Assembly: GCA_003427395.1 (NCBI GenBank)
Contig: BFEA01000642.1
Location: forward strand, 465,447-490,140
DNA: 24,694 nt
Source of the DNA: Chara braunii
Lineage: Eukaryota > Streptophyta > Charophyceae > Charales > Characeae
Direction of reading: 5' to 3'
Shown here: one piece after another, positions 1 through 7,779 of the stretch
Position numbering within the stretch: position 1 is the stretch's first letter
How the letters are laid out: each line of letters starts with the position of its first letter
Notes under the pieces: model-generated
The model's database searches: none
Told to the model about the DNA's origin: nothing
Seen by the model: only the letters and a program-made list of their open reading frames with translations
Program-made: the position numbers and the translations under genes

Positions 1-394
1 ACACAGCGTTCCCAACTCTGCACAAGGAACTTCAAAATACCAGGCACTGTCCCTCTTAAAAAAAAAAAAAAAAAAAAAAAGACTTCAGCCAACTTGAAGG
101 TGCCAACTTCGCGTTGAGAACCAAGGCTGGGGGGGGCAATCCCACGAGCAGGGGGATTAAATCACCTGGTCCACTACTTTTGACCCCTCTCTTGCAGAGC
201 CACACCCAAAAAAAAAATGGGTGCGGCCAGGGCCTTCTTTTGCATGGCACTGCCAGTCATTTTACTCCAGTACGGCTGGTAGGCCAACGGCCTAAACTGG
301 CGGCCGCATGCACACGGCATCGGCAAAAAATGGGTGGGGAAACGTGCTGCTGGTTTAACAGTGCTGCGCGACACAGGGTGTGAATCTTTTAAGG
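1..394. other. Gene-free start of window with poly-A tract
   Basis: No coding region is supported here. A run of about 21 A lies at 59-80 and a shorter A run at 208-216. The sequence is low-complexity and resembles the repeat mosaic that follows. Short open frames in this stretch have no recognisable motif. Confidence 0.5.
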
Positions 395-396
395 GG

Positions 397-965
397 CAAC
401 CACACCTGGGTCACACCTAGGGTTTGGAATAGGGTCTCACTGCGCTAGCTATCCGATTGCACCCCTCAAAAACCTTCGGATAGGCGTCGGAAACTCCCTT
501 GGAAAAGCACTCTCCGCTGCTGGAGACTGCGCAGCCTGCAATGGTGGTTTTCCAGATGGACCCCCGCCGACTATCCAAAGTGCTCCAAATTCAGAGAGTG
601 TGCCTGAGTCTGGGCGAACAAAGTGCAAATCAAGCCGTGTCCTCCAGTGCGGTCACCCTATCTGATAGTGCACTCACAAATTGGAGTTTGGAGAGTGGAT
701 AGTGAGTGCAGCGGTGAACCAAGAATCATGAATTAGGAGAGCTTTTCAGTTCTCCGCGAACCCTCGGAGTTTTCGGAGACTGGAGAGTAGTGCAGCAGAA
801 CTCATAGTCAACTTTAGCATTTCTCGAAACAGGGCAAAAAAAAAATGCGGCCGCTAAACGTGCAGCCAGTCTCAAACCCCCCCCTAAGCTTGCACATTCT
901 GAAACTCATGGTGTCACTTTTGTCTTTTCTTGCCCATTTCAAACTAAAAGGTGACTCAGGAGCTC
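397..965 (+). repeat. MITE-like repeat family A, copy 1 (interrupted)
   Basis: The left end (about 397-425) reads like CCTGGGTCACACCTAGGG and the right end (about 945-963) carries AAAAGGTGACTCAGGAG. These ends are roughly inverted (CTCCTGRGTCAC). Internal landmarks shared with other copies are TCTCGAAACAGGGCAAAAA (about 816-840), TTGCACATT-TGAAACTCA (about 889-908) and TCTTTTCTTGCCCATTTCAAAC (split at about 924-945). Further copies lie at about 2531-2980 (minus), 3326-3690 and 3730-3825. The part at about 430-785 does not match the other copies and may be an insertion; no gene was recognised in it. No coding capacity was seen, so this looks like a non-autonomous element. Confidence 0.5.
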
Positions 966-1044
966 AAAAGCATTTCAAAAGGATTGTTTCCCTTCTGTTC
1001 CATTTTCTCTATTTTATAAAAGGGCTATGGCCTTGAGGTATAAT

Positions 1045-1392
1045 CAGCGGACTACCCAGCCCAGGTAAATTCAATCTTGTGTCTAATCTGACATTGGGAG
1101 GCCTTTTCAGCCCAGGGTGGCCTTACTGCCTTCAGGGAACCCCCAATGGCGGACACCGGCCAGGGGACAGCTGGTAGCAGAGGGAGCTAGCATCATCTGA
1201 GTGGCCAGTCCCTGTGCCTCCCCCATTACCCCTCCCGCCCTGAGCATCAGCCAGCAGAGACTGGGACCAACCGGATAATATCTCTAGGTGGCCAGCGGCA
1301 AGCATGCCCAGGACAGTACATGCGGTCAATGGGGCTTGAGCCCAGGACCTCCTGAATGCCACTTGCGTGCCTTACCAACTGAGCTAGGCCGC
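1045..1392 (-). repeat. tRNA-derived SINE-like element
   Basis: Read on the minus strand, 1392-1322 has a tRNA-like form. There is a perfect A box (TAGCTCAGTTGG, complement of 1375-1386) and a near-canonical B box (GGGCTCAAGCCC, complement of 1332-1343), 43 nt apart. The end GCGGCC is almost complementary to the 3' end GACCGC, so the acceptor stem is nearly kept. An unrelated body continues toward lower coordinates, as in tRNA-headed SINEs. The 3' end of the body is a guess. A decayed real tRNA gene is the alternative, but the anticodon arm is not convincing. Confidence 0.55.
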
Positions 1393-1439
1393 TGGATATT
1401 TTCTCTGTTTTATTCTTTCTTTGTGGTCACTGTTCAGAG

Positions 1440-1535
1440 CACCAAGGGTACCAGTCATTATGGCTGTATGTAGACTGAAATTGCACCAAATATGGCTATA
1501 ATGACCAGCCGTTCTACTCGGGTGAAGGTGGTAGC
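1440..1535. repeat. Degenerate relative of the 3352-3454 MITE
   Basis: The block contains GTCATTATGGCTG and, downstream, CCAAATATGGCTATAATGAC followed by a GTTCTACTCGGGTGAAGG-like end. This matches, with substitutions, the arms of the better preserved inverted-repeat element at 3352-3454. The terminal repeats are eroded, so it is probably an older copy. Confidence 0.45.
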
Positions 1536-1569
1536 TTCGTTTGCTTGGAGTCTGCAGACATTCCTGTTT

Positions 1570-1640
1570 GGGACGGCTAAAGTTGCCTATTCCGAACGGT
1601 AGGTGTGACCCAGGAGCCGTTGCCCCTTTTTTTTGTCTGG
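1570..1640 (-). repeat. Fragment of repeat family A (left end)
   Basis: The stretch AGTTGCCTATTCCGAACGG followed by TAGGTGTGACCCAGGAGCC and a T-run before GTCTGGTTATT is the reverse complement of the family A left end seen near 2960-3005 and 3303-3350. It is useful as an approximate empty-site version for the MITE insertion at 3352-3454. Confidence 0.5.
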
Positions 1641-1707
1641 TTATTGTCTCGTCAGCCAACGGTTTTGCCGGTTCTCATTTTTTAGGTTGAATGCCTCCTG
1701 AAGGCCT

Positions 1708-2132
1708 GCGTGGAGAGTGAAAACAAGGAGAATAGTGTCGAGCTCGAGGCCTGGTTTCACTTAGAGGCTTCCCACACAGGCTGTCGAAAACCAGGTTTTG
1801 ATAATTTTGCATAGCCACACAGAATTGGGGCTCAAAAAACTTCCGACACGTGTCAGAATGGTACTTTAGACAGCCGCCCTCCAGCAATCGTTTCTCCCTG
1901 CCTGCAGGTGACGGAAATTTGCGTGGAGAGTGAAAACAACAAGAATCGTGTCGAGCTCGAGGCCTGGTTTCACTTAGAGGCTCCCCACACAGGCTGTCGA
2001 AAACCAGGTTTTGATAATTTTGCATAGCCACACAGAATTGCGGCTCAAAAAACTTCCGACACGTGTCAGAATGGTACTTTCGACAGCCGCCCTCCAGCAA
2101 TCGTTTCCTCCCGCCTGCAGGTGACGGAAATT
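1708..2132. repeat. 213-bp tandem duplication
   Basis: Unit 1 (1708-1920) and unit 2 (1921-2132) are nearly identical and begin with GCGTGGAGAGTGAAAACAA. The period is a multiple of three, and a minus-strand frame stays open through both copies (71-residue repeat with KYHSDTCRKFFEPQFC). I do not recognise this peptide, and the open frame may simply follow from the repeat. Downstream, CATGACCAAAAACCTTGCCC is also repeated with a 36-bp period (2195 and 2231). Family unknown. Confidence 0.75.
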
Positions 2133-2194
2133 CGACAGTGCCCTGCCGACCTTTCCAGAATTGCGTTCTTGCATTGTCAGGGACTGTTCCGTGA

Positions 2195-2254
2195 CATGAC
2201 CAAAAACCTTGCCCCTCCCGTCTGCCTGGCCATGACCAAAAACCTTGCCCCTCC
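2195..2254. repeat. 36-bp-period short tandem repeat
   Basis: A 24-bp unit starting CATGACCAAAAACC occurs at 2195 and again at 2231, separated by 12 bp. It is adjacent to the 213-bp duplication and probably belongs to the same repeat. Confidence 0.65.
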
Positions 2255-2537
2255 ACAGCCTGTGTGGCGAGCCTCATACTCGCACTATATTCCTTCTACA
2301 GAAAAGTTAAAAAAAATTGTCAATCTCCAGAAAGTTGTTTTGTGGAGCGGTCCGAGGACCACCCTCCACAAACCGCCGTACACAGGCGGGGAAACCAAAA
2401 ACACTCTCCACAACTTGTGTCTACGGTGTGGCGAGCCGTCTGACACATTTTGCATTCGCCAAGTTTGCCGAGTATTAAGTGCAACCAGGCGCCTACTCAC
2501 CAAACTTGGCATATGGCGCGTAGTGCTGGTTTGAAAT

Positions 2538-2769
2538 GGGCAAGAAAAGACAAAGCGGCGCCCTTGTCAAAATTTGAGTTTCAAAATTTGCAAGTTGCCC
2601 TTCGGGACATCCGTTAAAATTGGAACGGTACAGAGAACATTAGCATGGCCCCTGGGCAAGAAAAGACAAAGCGGCGCCCTTGTCAAAATTTGAGTTTCAA
2701 AATTTGCAAGTTGTCCTTCGGGACATCCGTTAGAATTGGAACGATACTAGGAAGATTAGCATGGCCCCT
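2538..2769 (+). repeat. 116-bp tandem duplication spanning repeat A and the 5' half of U6
   Basis: Unit 1 (2538-2653) and unit 2 (2654-2769) each contain about 59 bp of repeat family A (antisense, starting GGGCAAGAAAAGACAAAGCG) followed by the first 57-58 nt of a U6 snRNA sequence. The junction is at U6 position about 57, just after CATGGCCCCT. The units differ at several positions, so the duplication is not brand new. Confidence 0.8.
2597..2653 (+). pseudogene. U6: Truncated 5' fragment of U6 snRNA (duplicate)
   Basis: This begins CCTTCGGGACATCCGTT and runs to AGCATGGCCCCT, matching the U6 5' stem-loop, the ACAGAGA box (ACAGAGAA kept here) and the AGC triad. It stops where the tandem duplication re-enters repeat A, so the U4/U6-pairing and ISL regions are missing. 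It cannot give a full U6 RNA. Confidence 0.85.
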
Positions 2770-2827
2770 GCACAAGGATGACAGGCATAAATAGAGAAAT
2801 GGTCCAAATTAAAAAAAAAAAAAAAAA
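2713..2827 (+). pseudogene. U6: U6 snRNA retropseudogene with poly-A tail
   Basis: This is close to full-length U6: it starts GTCCTTCGGGACATCC, has GATTAGCATGGCCCCTG and GGATGACAGG, and ends GAGAAATGGTCCAAATT. A run of 17 A (2811-2827) replaces the usual oligo-T terminator. The ACAGAGA box is mutated to ACTAGGA, so it is not functional. It sits inside repeat A at TTTGCAAGTT; the repeat resumes after the poly-A as GTGCAAGTTTAGC, giving a target-site duplication of about 8-9 bp (TGCAAGTT). An uninterrupted family A copy near 3598-3612 (antisense) shows the empty site. These are the marks of LINE-mediated retrotransposition. Confidence 0.9.
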
Positions 2828-3010
2828 GTGCAAGTTTAGCAAGGGGTTGAAAATGCCACCTTTTTTTTTTTACGTGGCGCGAATGCAGATTTAGCCGCGG
2901 CCTTTTTTTGCCCTGTTTCGAGAACTCCTGAAGTTGCCTAATCCAAGCGCTTGCTGTGACCCATAACCAGACAAAAAAAGGGGCAACGGCTCCTGGGTCA
3001 CACCTAGCTT
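2828..3010 (-). repeat. Repeat family A, continuation after the U6 insertion, plus a second left end
   Basis: GTGCAAGTTTAGCAAGGGGTTGAAAA continues the interrupted repeat across the U6 retrocopy (split at about 2828-2853). GCCCTGTTTCGAGAAC (about 2909-2924) and GAAGTTGCCTAATCC follow in the antisense order expected from other copies. From about 2962 a plus-oriented left end (ATAACCAGACAAAAAAAGG, then CTCCTGGGTCACACCTAG) abuts it. No gene was seen; the remaining sequence to 3300 holds A- and GAAA-rich runs. Confidence 0.5.
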
Positions 3011-3325
3011 TCGGAAAAAGAAAGAAAGAAAGAAGGGAAAAGTCATAAAACCTCCCCACGACGAAACCTTTGTAAAGTTTGTATCCATTTCCCCCCAACC
3101 AGGGAAAAAGTGCCGCAGGTCCCAAAATCACTTTTGGTGTCATTTTTGCACCCTTGCTGCGGAGGTAACAGCCTCTGTGGGGGGAAATGCATACAAAGGT
3201 TTCTTCTCAGGGAGGTTTTGTGACTTTTCCCAAGAAAGAAAAGAAAGAAAGAAAGAATTCAACCTGAGGAATGAGCTCCAGCAAAACCATTGGCTGACCA
3301 GGCAATAACCAGACAAAAAAAAAGG

Positions 3326-3690
3326 GGGAAACGGCTCCTGGGTGGCACCTACAGTCTTCCCCCGAATACAAGGTAGGGTCATTATATCTGAATTTAGGCA
3401 GAAAGATGGACCAAATTCGGCTATAATGACCGTGCGTTGTATTCGGGGGAAGACTAGACAGTTAGAGTTCAGAATAGGCAACTTCAGCAGTTCTCGAAAC
3501 AGGGCAAAAAAGGGCCTCCAGTGCCCTCCAGTGCCCGCCACTAAATCTGCAATCACACCACTTCATAAAAAAGGCCGCCGTTTCAACCCCTCACGAAACT
3601 TGCACATTTTGAAACTCAAATTATGACATGGGCGCCGCTTTCTCTTTTCTTACCCATTTCAAACGAAAAAGGTGACTCAGGAGTAGTTCC
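3326..3690 (+). repeat. Repeat family A, near-complete copy hosting a MITE
   Basis: The left end (about 3326-3350, CGGCTCCTGGGTGGCACCT) and the right end (about 3668-3690, AAGGTGACTCAGGAGTAG) are imperfect inverted repeats. Internal marks are CAACTTCAGCAGTTCTCGAA, CCGTTTCAACCCCTCACG and CATGGGCGCCGCTTTCTC. The 103-bp MITE at 3352-3454 lies just inside the left end. The copy has no coding capacity. Superfamily unassigned. Confidence 0.55.
3352..3454. mobile_element. Inverted-repeat MITE with probable TA target site
   Basis: Arms beginning AGTCTTCCCCCGAATACAA and ending TTGTATTCGGGGGAAGACT are perfect 19-bp inverted repeats, and complementarity continues inward through GGTCATTATA and GAATTT. 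The element is only about 103 bp, so it is non-autonomous and foldback-prone. The host repeat copies read CACCTAGGG at this place, and here TA is found on both sides (3350-3351 and 3455-3456), fitting a TA duplication. CAGT-starting ends with TA targets are typical of the Tc1/mariner-pogo group; assignment to it is an inference. A degenerate copy lies at 1440-1535. Confidence 0.75.
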
Positions 3691-3729
3691 CCCCCCCAAA
3701 AAAAAGAAGGGAAAAGTTCCCCGAAAACC

Positions 3730-3825
3730 AAACTTGAACATTTTGAAACTCAAAATTTTGGCATGGGGCGCCGCTTTGTCTTTTCTTTCCCATTTCAAAC
3801 CAAAAGGGTGACTCACGAGCAGCTT
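3730..3825 (+). repeat. Repeat family A, 3' fragment
   Basis: TTGAACATTTTGAAACTCAA, GGGCGCCGCTTTGTCTTTTC, CCCATTTCAAACCAAAAGGG and GTGACTCACGAGC occur in the same order as in the 3' half of the family A copy at 3326-3690. This makes two 3' halves in direct succession. Confidence 0.6.
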
Positions 3826-3853
3826 CCTTCCCCCCCCCCCAAAAAGAAGGGAG

Positions 3854-4187
3854 AACTAGGCCGCAGTCACAGTTCGAGTTTGAAAATGCGTTTCAGTCAC
3901 TATTTCGCCTATGTTGCTCCAAAGCGAGGAAATTTCAGGAAAATGGTTCTCAATTTTCAAAGTTTATATAAATTTTCATATGGGACGCTGGGCCCGGTTC
4001 CCAGCACGTTCTGCTCCCCACGAATAGATTGGAGCCTTGTTCCCAAAAAAACAAAAAAAAAAAGCGAGGAAAATGGTGAATGTATAGAACGGTATTACAT
4101 CCTAGCCTTAGGTCAGGTGGGGATGTGTTGTGGTCGAGGGATGCCTGAAGTGCATTTCAAACTGAAATCGTGACTGCGACCTAGTTA
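3854..4187. mobile_element. MITE family B, copy carrying a nested repeat
   Basis: The left end AACTAGGCCGCAGTCAC (3854-3870) and the right end CGTGACTGCGACCTAGTTAC (about 4168-4187) are inverted. Similarity extends about 40 bp inward (GTTTGAAAATGCG-TTCAG against GTTTGAAATGCACTTCAG). A second, shorter copy in opposite orientation lies at 14407-14580 and shares both end regions. The extra length here comes mainly from repeat C (3973-4033) and an A-rich tail inserted in the middle. Confidence 0.65.
3973..4033 (+). repeat. Repeat C copy 1
   Basis: TTTTCATATGGGACGCTGGG, then a CCCAGCACG-T-CTGCTCCCC core and CGAATAGATTGGAG, followed by an A-rich stretch. It is repeated at 4385-4441 and 7780-7842. 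It lies inside MITE family B and is absent from the 14407 copy, so it inserted later. Confidence 0.75.
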
Positions 4188-4336
4188 CCTCAAAAAAGAA
4201 ACAAAACATAAGAGTTAAAATCACAGCTTCTTTCAGCCAAAAACAAACAAACAAACCAAACAAACAAACAAAAAATAATAACATGATAGTGTTAAAAACA
4301 CTTCTCTGAGTAGTTACTCCTACTACGTGGGTTCCT

Positions 4337-4365
4337 GAGCGGAAGCAGGGTAATTGCTTCCGCTC
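4337..4365. repeat. Perfect 11-bp hairpin upstream of repeat C copy 2
   Basis: GAGCGGAAGCA (4337-4347), a 7-nt loop GGGTAAT, then TGCTTCCGCTC (4355-4365). A degenerate counterpart (CCGAAGCCGGGTAATGGCCC, about 7741-7760) lies at the same relative place upstream of repeat C copy 3. The hairpin is therefore probably part of the repeat. Confidence 0.7.
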
Positions 4366-4384
4366 ATCAAATTTCCTGTATATA

Positions 4385-4441
4385 TTTCATATGAGACGCT
4401 GGGCCAGGCTCCCAGCACGTGCTGCTCCCCACAAATAGATT
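4385..4441 (+). repeat. Repeat C copy 2
   Basis: TTTCATATGAGACGCTGGGC, CCCAGCACGTGCTGCTCCCC and ACAAATAGAT match the other two copies. CAGCACGTGCTG is a perfect 12-bp palindrome. A C-run and an A-rich stretch follow. The mild B-box resemblance of the core is not enough to call it tRNA-derived. Confidence 0.7.
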
Positions 4442-4740
4442 CATGAGACTTGTTCCCCCCGCGCCCCCCCACCCGCAAAAAAAATAAAAAATAAAAAAAT
4501 CACTTCTTCTCTGGCCCGCATGATGAAAAGCCAAAATGAAAAGAAAAGAAAAAAATGCATGTGTCCATGTCACACCGTTCAAATTGACACAGACAAAAGG
4601 AGCGAACACAAGGACATAGTTAGTAGCATCCTCAAAGCCAAATCACGCTCGATCGGCTCAGAACACCATAACCACGCTTGGACATCCACGCCAACTAGAA
4701 TTGAGAAAGGGCAAAAGAAAGTAGACTCTGAGCAAAAGAG

Positions 4741-4863
4741 CAGCAGCAGCAGCAGCAGCAGCAGAAGAAGAAGAAGAAGAAGAAGAAGAAGAAGAAGAGC
4801 CGAGAAGAAGACGAAGAAGAAGAGCCGAGAAGAAGAAGAAGAAGAGCCGAGAAGAAGAAGAAG

Positions 4864-4893
<30 letters not shown>
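4741..4893. repeat. (AGC)n/(AAG)n triplet microsatellite
   Basis: AGC repeats run to about 4762, then AAG repeats interrupted by GCCGAG-like units continue to about 4893. Open frames on both strands (poly-Ser/Arg on plus, poly-Leu on minus) are artefacts of the repeat. The flanks 4470-4740 and 4894-5030 hold no gene that I recognise; a TCTA run precedes the next microsatellite. Confidence 0.9.
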
Positions 4894-4894
<1 letters not shown>

Positions 4895-5026
4895 CTAGTA
4901 CTATCTCTATGATCTATCAATCTCATCTCTTTTTTATTGAGACAAACTCCTATAGATACTGGCACTGTTTTCAACAATCTTAGCATCTATCGGCAACAAT
5001 TACCTATCTTTATCTATCTATCTATC

Positions 5027-5030
<4 letters not shown>

Positions 5031-5113
<83 letters not shown>
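5031..5113. repeat. (CT)n microsatellite
   Basis: An uninterrupted CT run of about 83 bp, preceded by a short (ATCT)n run at about 5011-5030. It lies about 250 bp beyond the 3' end of the peroxidase gene. Confidence 0.95.
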
Positions 5114-5117
<4 letters not shown>

Positions 5118-5358
5118 CTATGAACGTGGGTGGGGGTGCAGGTGGGGGAAAGTTATACAAAATCACTTTGGTACTGCGCCTAACTGTTCGGAAGATATGC
5201 ATGGCATGCCCTTATCTCTATCCATCTGCGGCGTAACTAACGGCAGAGTAATCACCGTCACAGGAACTTTCCGGGACATGACTAACCTGAAGTCCACCCA
5301 GATTAAGAGACAACAAACAAACAAAACTAAAGCACTACGGCAGCTGCTCGAGCAGAGT

Positions 5359-6465
5359 CTAAGGGTAATAATACTGGGTCGGCGGCGCAGTTTGGGGGCT
5401 GTTGACATTAAAGAGCGATACCTTGACGAACGCCCTGAGGAAGTCTACCCTGAATAGTCCAGGCGTATTGGCGTACTGGCGTACGGAATCTGACGTTCGG
5501 GGATGGACAGCGAACGCTTGATCTGTTTTCAGAAGCCCTTGGTTCTTCAGCAGCAGCTGGAAGTAGCTGGTATCCAGAGCGAAAGGAGTCACAAAGTCGA
5601 AGGGCAAGCGGATATCTTGGATGCTGCACTGTTGAGCCAATCTGCAAGCCAGAGCGGGATCGAGCGTCGGATCCGCCGGCTGCAAGCAGCCGGGAGAGGA
5701 GATGTCAGTGCTCAATCGCGCCTTGAAATGGTCGCAATCGGCAACCCCGATACTGTGGCCTCCTATGGCCCACACGATGCTCTCCTCGTCGGTTAAGCCG
5801 AAGGTAGCAAACAATGACAAAATGGCGTCCAATGATTGGTTCTCGTTTGGCAACGTAGTCGGATCATTGCCAGGCTGACCGGGAGCGAGGTCCCGTCGTC
5901 CTAGTCGGAACCCAGACGAAGCGACATCGTTGAGGCCGCCGAAGGTGACGGCCGCAGCGGCAGCTCTGGCTATGGTGTCCGCCAACGTCGGAAGCACGCC
6001 GCATTCTCTTCCTGCCTGGTCTCGAATGGTGTGGATGTCAGCGACCACCCTCTTCAAGTCGGCGTTGACGGGATTGTTGATCTCGCCATCGCTCAGAATA
6101 GACGCCTCGCAGCCGCCGCCCGTCGTCATGCAGTCGTGGAAAACGAGTCGCAACAGCGTCGCAGCCTTCGTCCGATCGCTCACGATTATCGCGGAAGCAG
6201 CCTTCTTGATTGCTGCGAGAAGGCACTGCGCATCTGGAGGATGGTAAAGAGAAGAATCGATGACACCGTTCGTCGGGTTAGCAGCGTACACCGGAGGAGG
6301 ACGTCTAGCAGCCGGAGCGCCGGCAGTCTGGGCAGCGACCACGGCCGCAGAGAAACACAAACAATAAAACAGGCAGAGGGCGCGTCGGCGACTACCTCCT
6401 CCTCCTCCTCTTCCCCGGCCCTCTCCTCCCGAACACCAAAACGCAGAAGTCGACAGATGATCCAT
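5359..6465 (-). CDS. Secreted class III-like (plant heme) peroxidase
   Basis: A 368-residue, intronless gene for a heme peroxidase that uses hydrogen peroxide to oxidise phenolic or other substrates, probably in the cell wall or apoplast. After a Gly/Arg-rich start, a hydrophobic stretch at residues 29-46 fits a signal peptide. Distal Arg106 and His110 lie in LRLVFHDC; the proximal heme ligand is His237 in GGHSIGVADC. DPTLDPA-C (265-280), TP-ALDTSYF and GLLKTDQAF are class III signatures. Cysteines 81/155, 112/119 and 244/280 fit three of the four conserved disulfides. The fourth pair is absent on both sides (TLAD instead of SCAD, no C-terminal Cys), and the distal loop has two extra residues (C-MTTGGG-C). 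I chose Met at 6465 because the signal peptide follows and the context is CCGATGG; an upstream in-frame start at 6654 would add 63 unlikely residues. The stop is TAG. Class II-like or hybrid peroxidases are the alternative. Confidence 0.9.
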   Translation of the reverse strand: MDHLSTSAFWCSGGEGRGRGGGGGSRRRALCLFYCLCFSAAVVAAQTAGAPAARRPPPVYAANPTNGVIDSSLYHPPDAQCLLAAIKKAASAIIVSDRTKAATLLRLVFHDCMTTGGGCEASILSDGEINNPVNADLKRVVADIHTIRDQAGRECGVLPTLADTIARAAAAAVTFGGLNDVASSGFRLGRRDLAPGQPGNDPTTLPNENQSLDAILSLFATFGLTDEESIVWAIGGHSIGVADCDHFKARLSTDISSPGCLQPADPTLDPALACRLAQQCSIQDIRLPFDFVTPFALDTSYFQLLLKNQGLLKTDQAFAVHPRTSDSVRQYANTPGLFRVDFLRAFVKVSLFNVNSPQTAPPTQYYYP

Positions 6466-6749
6466 CGGGATGACGACCTCGCAGAAGAACCAGAATGTGA
6501 GGAAGGACAATGCGTGCGTGACTGTGTTCGTTACCCACGAAAAGAGAGAGAGAGAGAGGGGGGGGGGGATGGATGAAGGAGCGGGATAAGGGTGCTCGGC
6601 GTACTGAGTCTCCCGTTTTCGAACGTCCGCTGCGTGAGTTCGACGCAAACTCACGTGTTGGCTGTGGGCCCGAAGACCTCTTCAGCGCCTTTCAACAGCT
6701 TACAGCACGATTGACACCACGATGGTAGGTATTTCAGCCGGTTAGATGG

Positions 6750-6757
6750 CTATTTAA
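6750..6757 (-). promoter_or_regulatory. Possible TATA box of the peroxidase gene
   Basis: On the minus strand TTAAATAG lies about 285 bp upstream of the chosen start codon, which would leave a 5' UTR of about 250 nt. It is only a sequence match; no initiator or known cis element supports it. Confidence 0.3.
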
Positions 6758-6815
6758 GCAACGAGAGGATGAACATCTTCAAGTCGCTGATTCCATCTCC
6801 GATTGATGCTGAGAT

Positions 6816-7779
6816 TCATCTCAAATATCTTTCCCGGCCTTTTCGGTAAGATGAAGTGTAGTTTCGGTTCTGACTCCTGAGGCCCTTAGGGCTTACATTA
6901 TCATTAAAAAAAAACAACTGAGGCTGGGAACCCTCAGAAACAACCCGGGAGAATGAAGTGCCAGGAGTGTTCTCCTTGTGGGTGCAGGTGTTGGGACTTG
7001 TATCTAGCGAGACCGCTGCCCTGCAGTTTAAGATCTGATCCGTGGCCCATCGTGGGGGGGGGAGGGGGAGAGGACGGAAAAAAGAAACGAGATTCATCTC
7101 AAAGAAATATCCTGTTTCGGATTTCTTCCCGCTCTTTCCCAGGAACCCCTCCCCCTAGTTAATTCCTGTCCAACCTTTGGCGACTAGGAAAGAGGTGAGG
7201 TACCACTAGGAAAGAGGATTCGATTGAGAGTCTGGATCTGGATGTCTTCTATCAAGTTCTATATGAAGAGATGTAGAAACACAGATCAATCTCCTTTTTT
7301 TTTTCTTCTTTTTTCGTTTTTAATCAAAGCTTATATCCTTTCATTCCTTTCATTAACTTAAAGCAAAAGGAGGCTGGGAATTCCTCAACAAAACAGCCCG
7401 GAAAGATATCCTTTCAAAAAGCAAAAGCAGCAACATTTAGTCCGCTCGGGTATTCTGCGAATGATTTTGGTGGATGGGAAGAAGAGCTCAGGGCGACAGG
7501 GTAGAGGCCGCAATTGGTTCCGCAACACTTGGGCCCTGGGCAGGTTCCAATGGATGGGCGGTCGCCAGTTGGTGATCTCCCAATGGCTAGGTTAACAAGA
7601 CCCGTTTAAGTGCCGAATTAGGCTTTAGCTATATTCTTTTGTCATCATCACTGGTATCATTAGTATCATCAGCATTAGAATTTTCGAAGGTTTCTGATTT
7701 CGTAAGTGCTTGAAGCACTCTATTCTCAGGTTTTTCTCAGCCGAAGCCGGGTAATGGCCCCGGTGTTACAAACTGATGT
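6816..7779. other. Gene-free stretch with small repeats
   Basis: No gene was recognised. GAGGCTGGGAA-CCTCA-AAACA-CCCGG occurs at about 6922-6950 and again at about 7370-7402, suggesting two copies of a short dispersed repeat. ACTAGGAAAGAG is repeated at about 7183 and 7206. A T-rich run lies at 7293-7322. Peptides in open frames here show no motif. Confidence 0.45.

Noticed and set aside
2713-2827. Functional U6 snRNA gene
   Set aside because: The ACAGAGA box is mutated, there is no T-run terminator but a poly-A tail, and it sits inside a repeat with a target-site duplication.
4520-4986. Open frames on both strands rich in Arg/Ser or Leu
   Set aside because: They are translations of the (AGC)n/(AAG)n microsatellite.
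6031-6576. 181-codon plus-strand frame
   Set aside because: It lies antisense to the peroxidase gene, whose domain evidence is strong.
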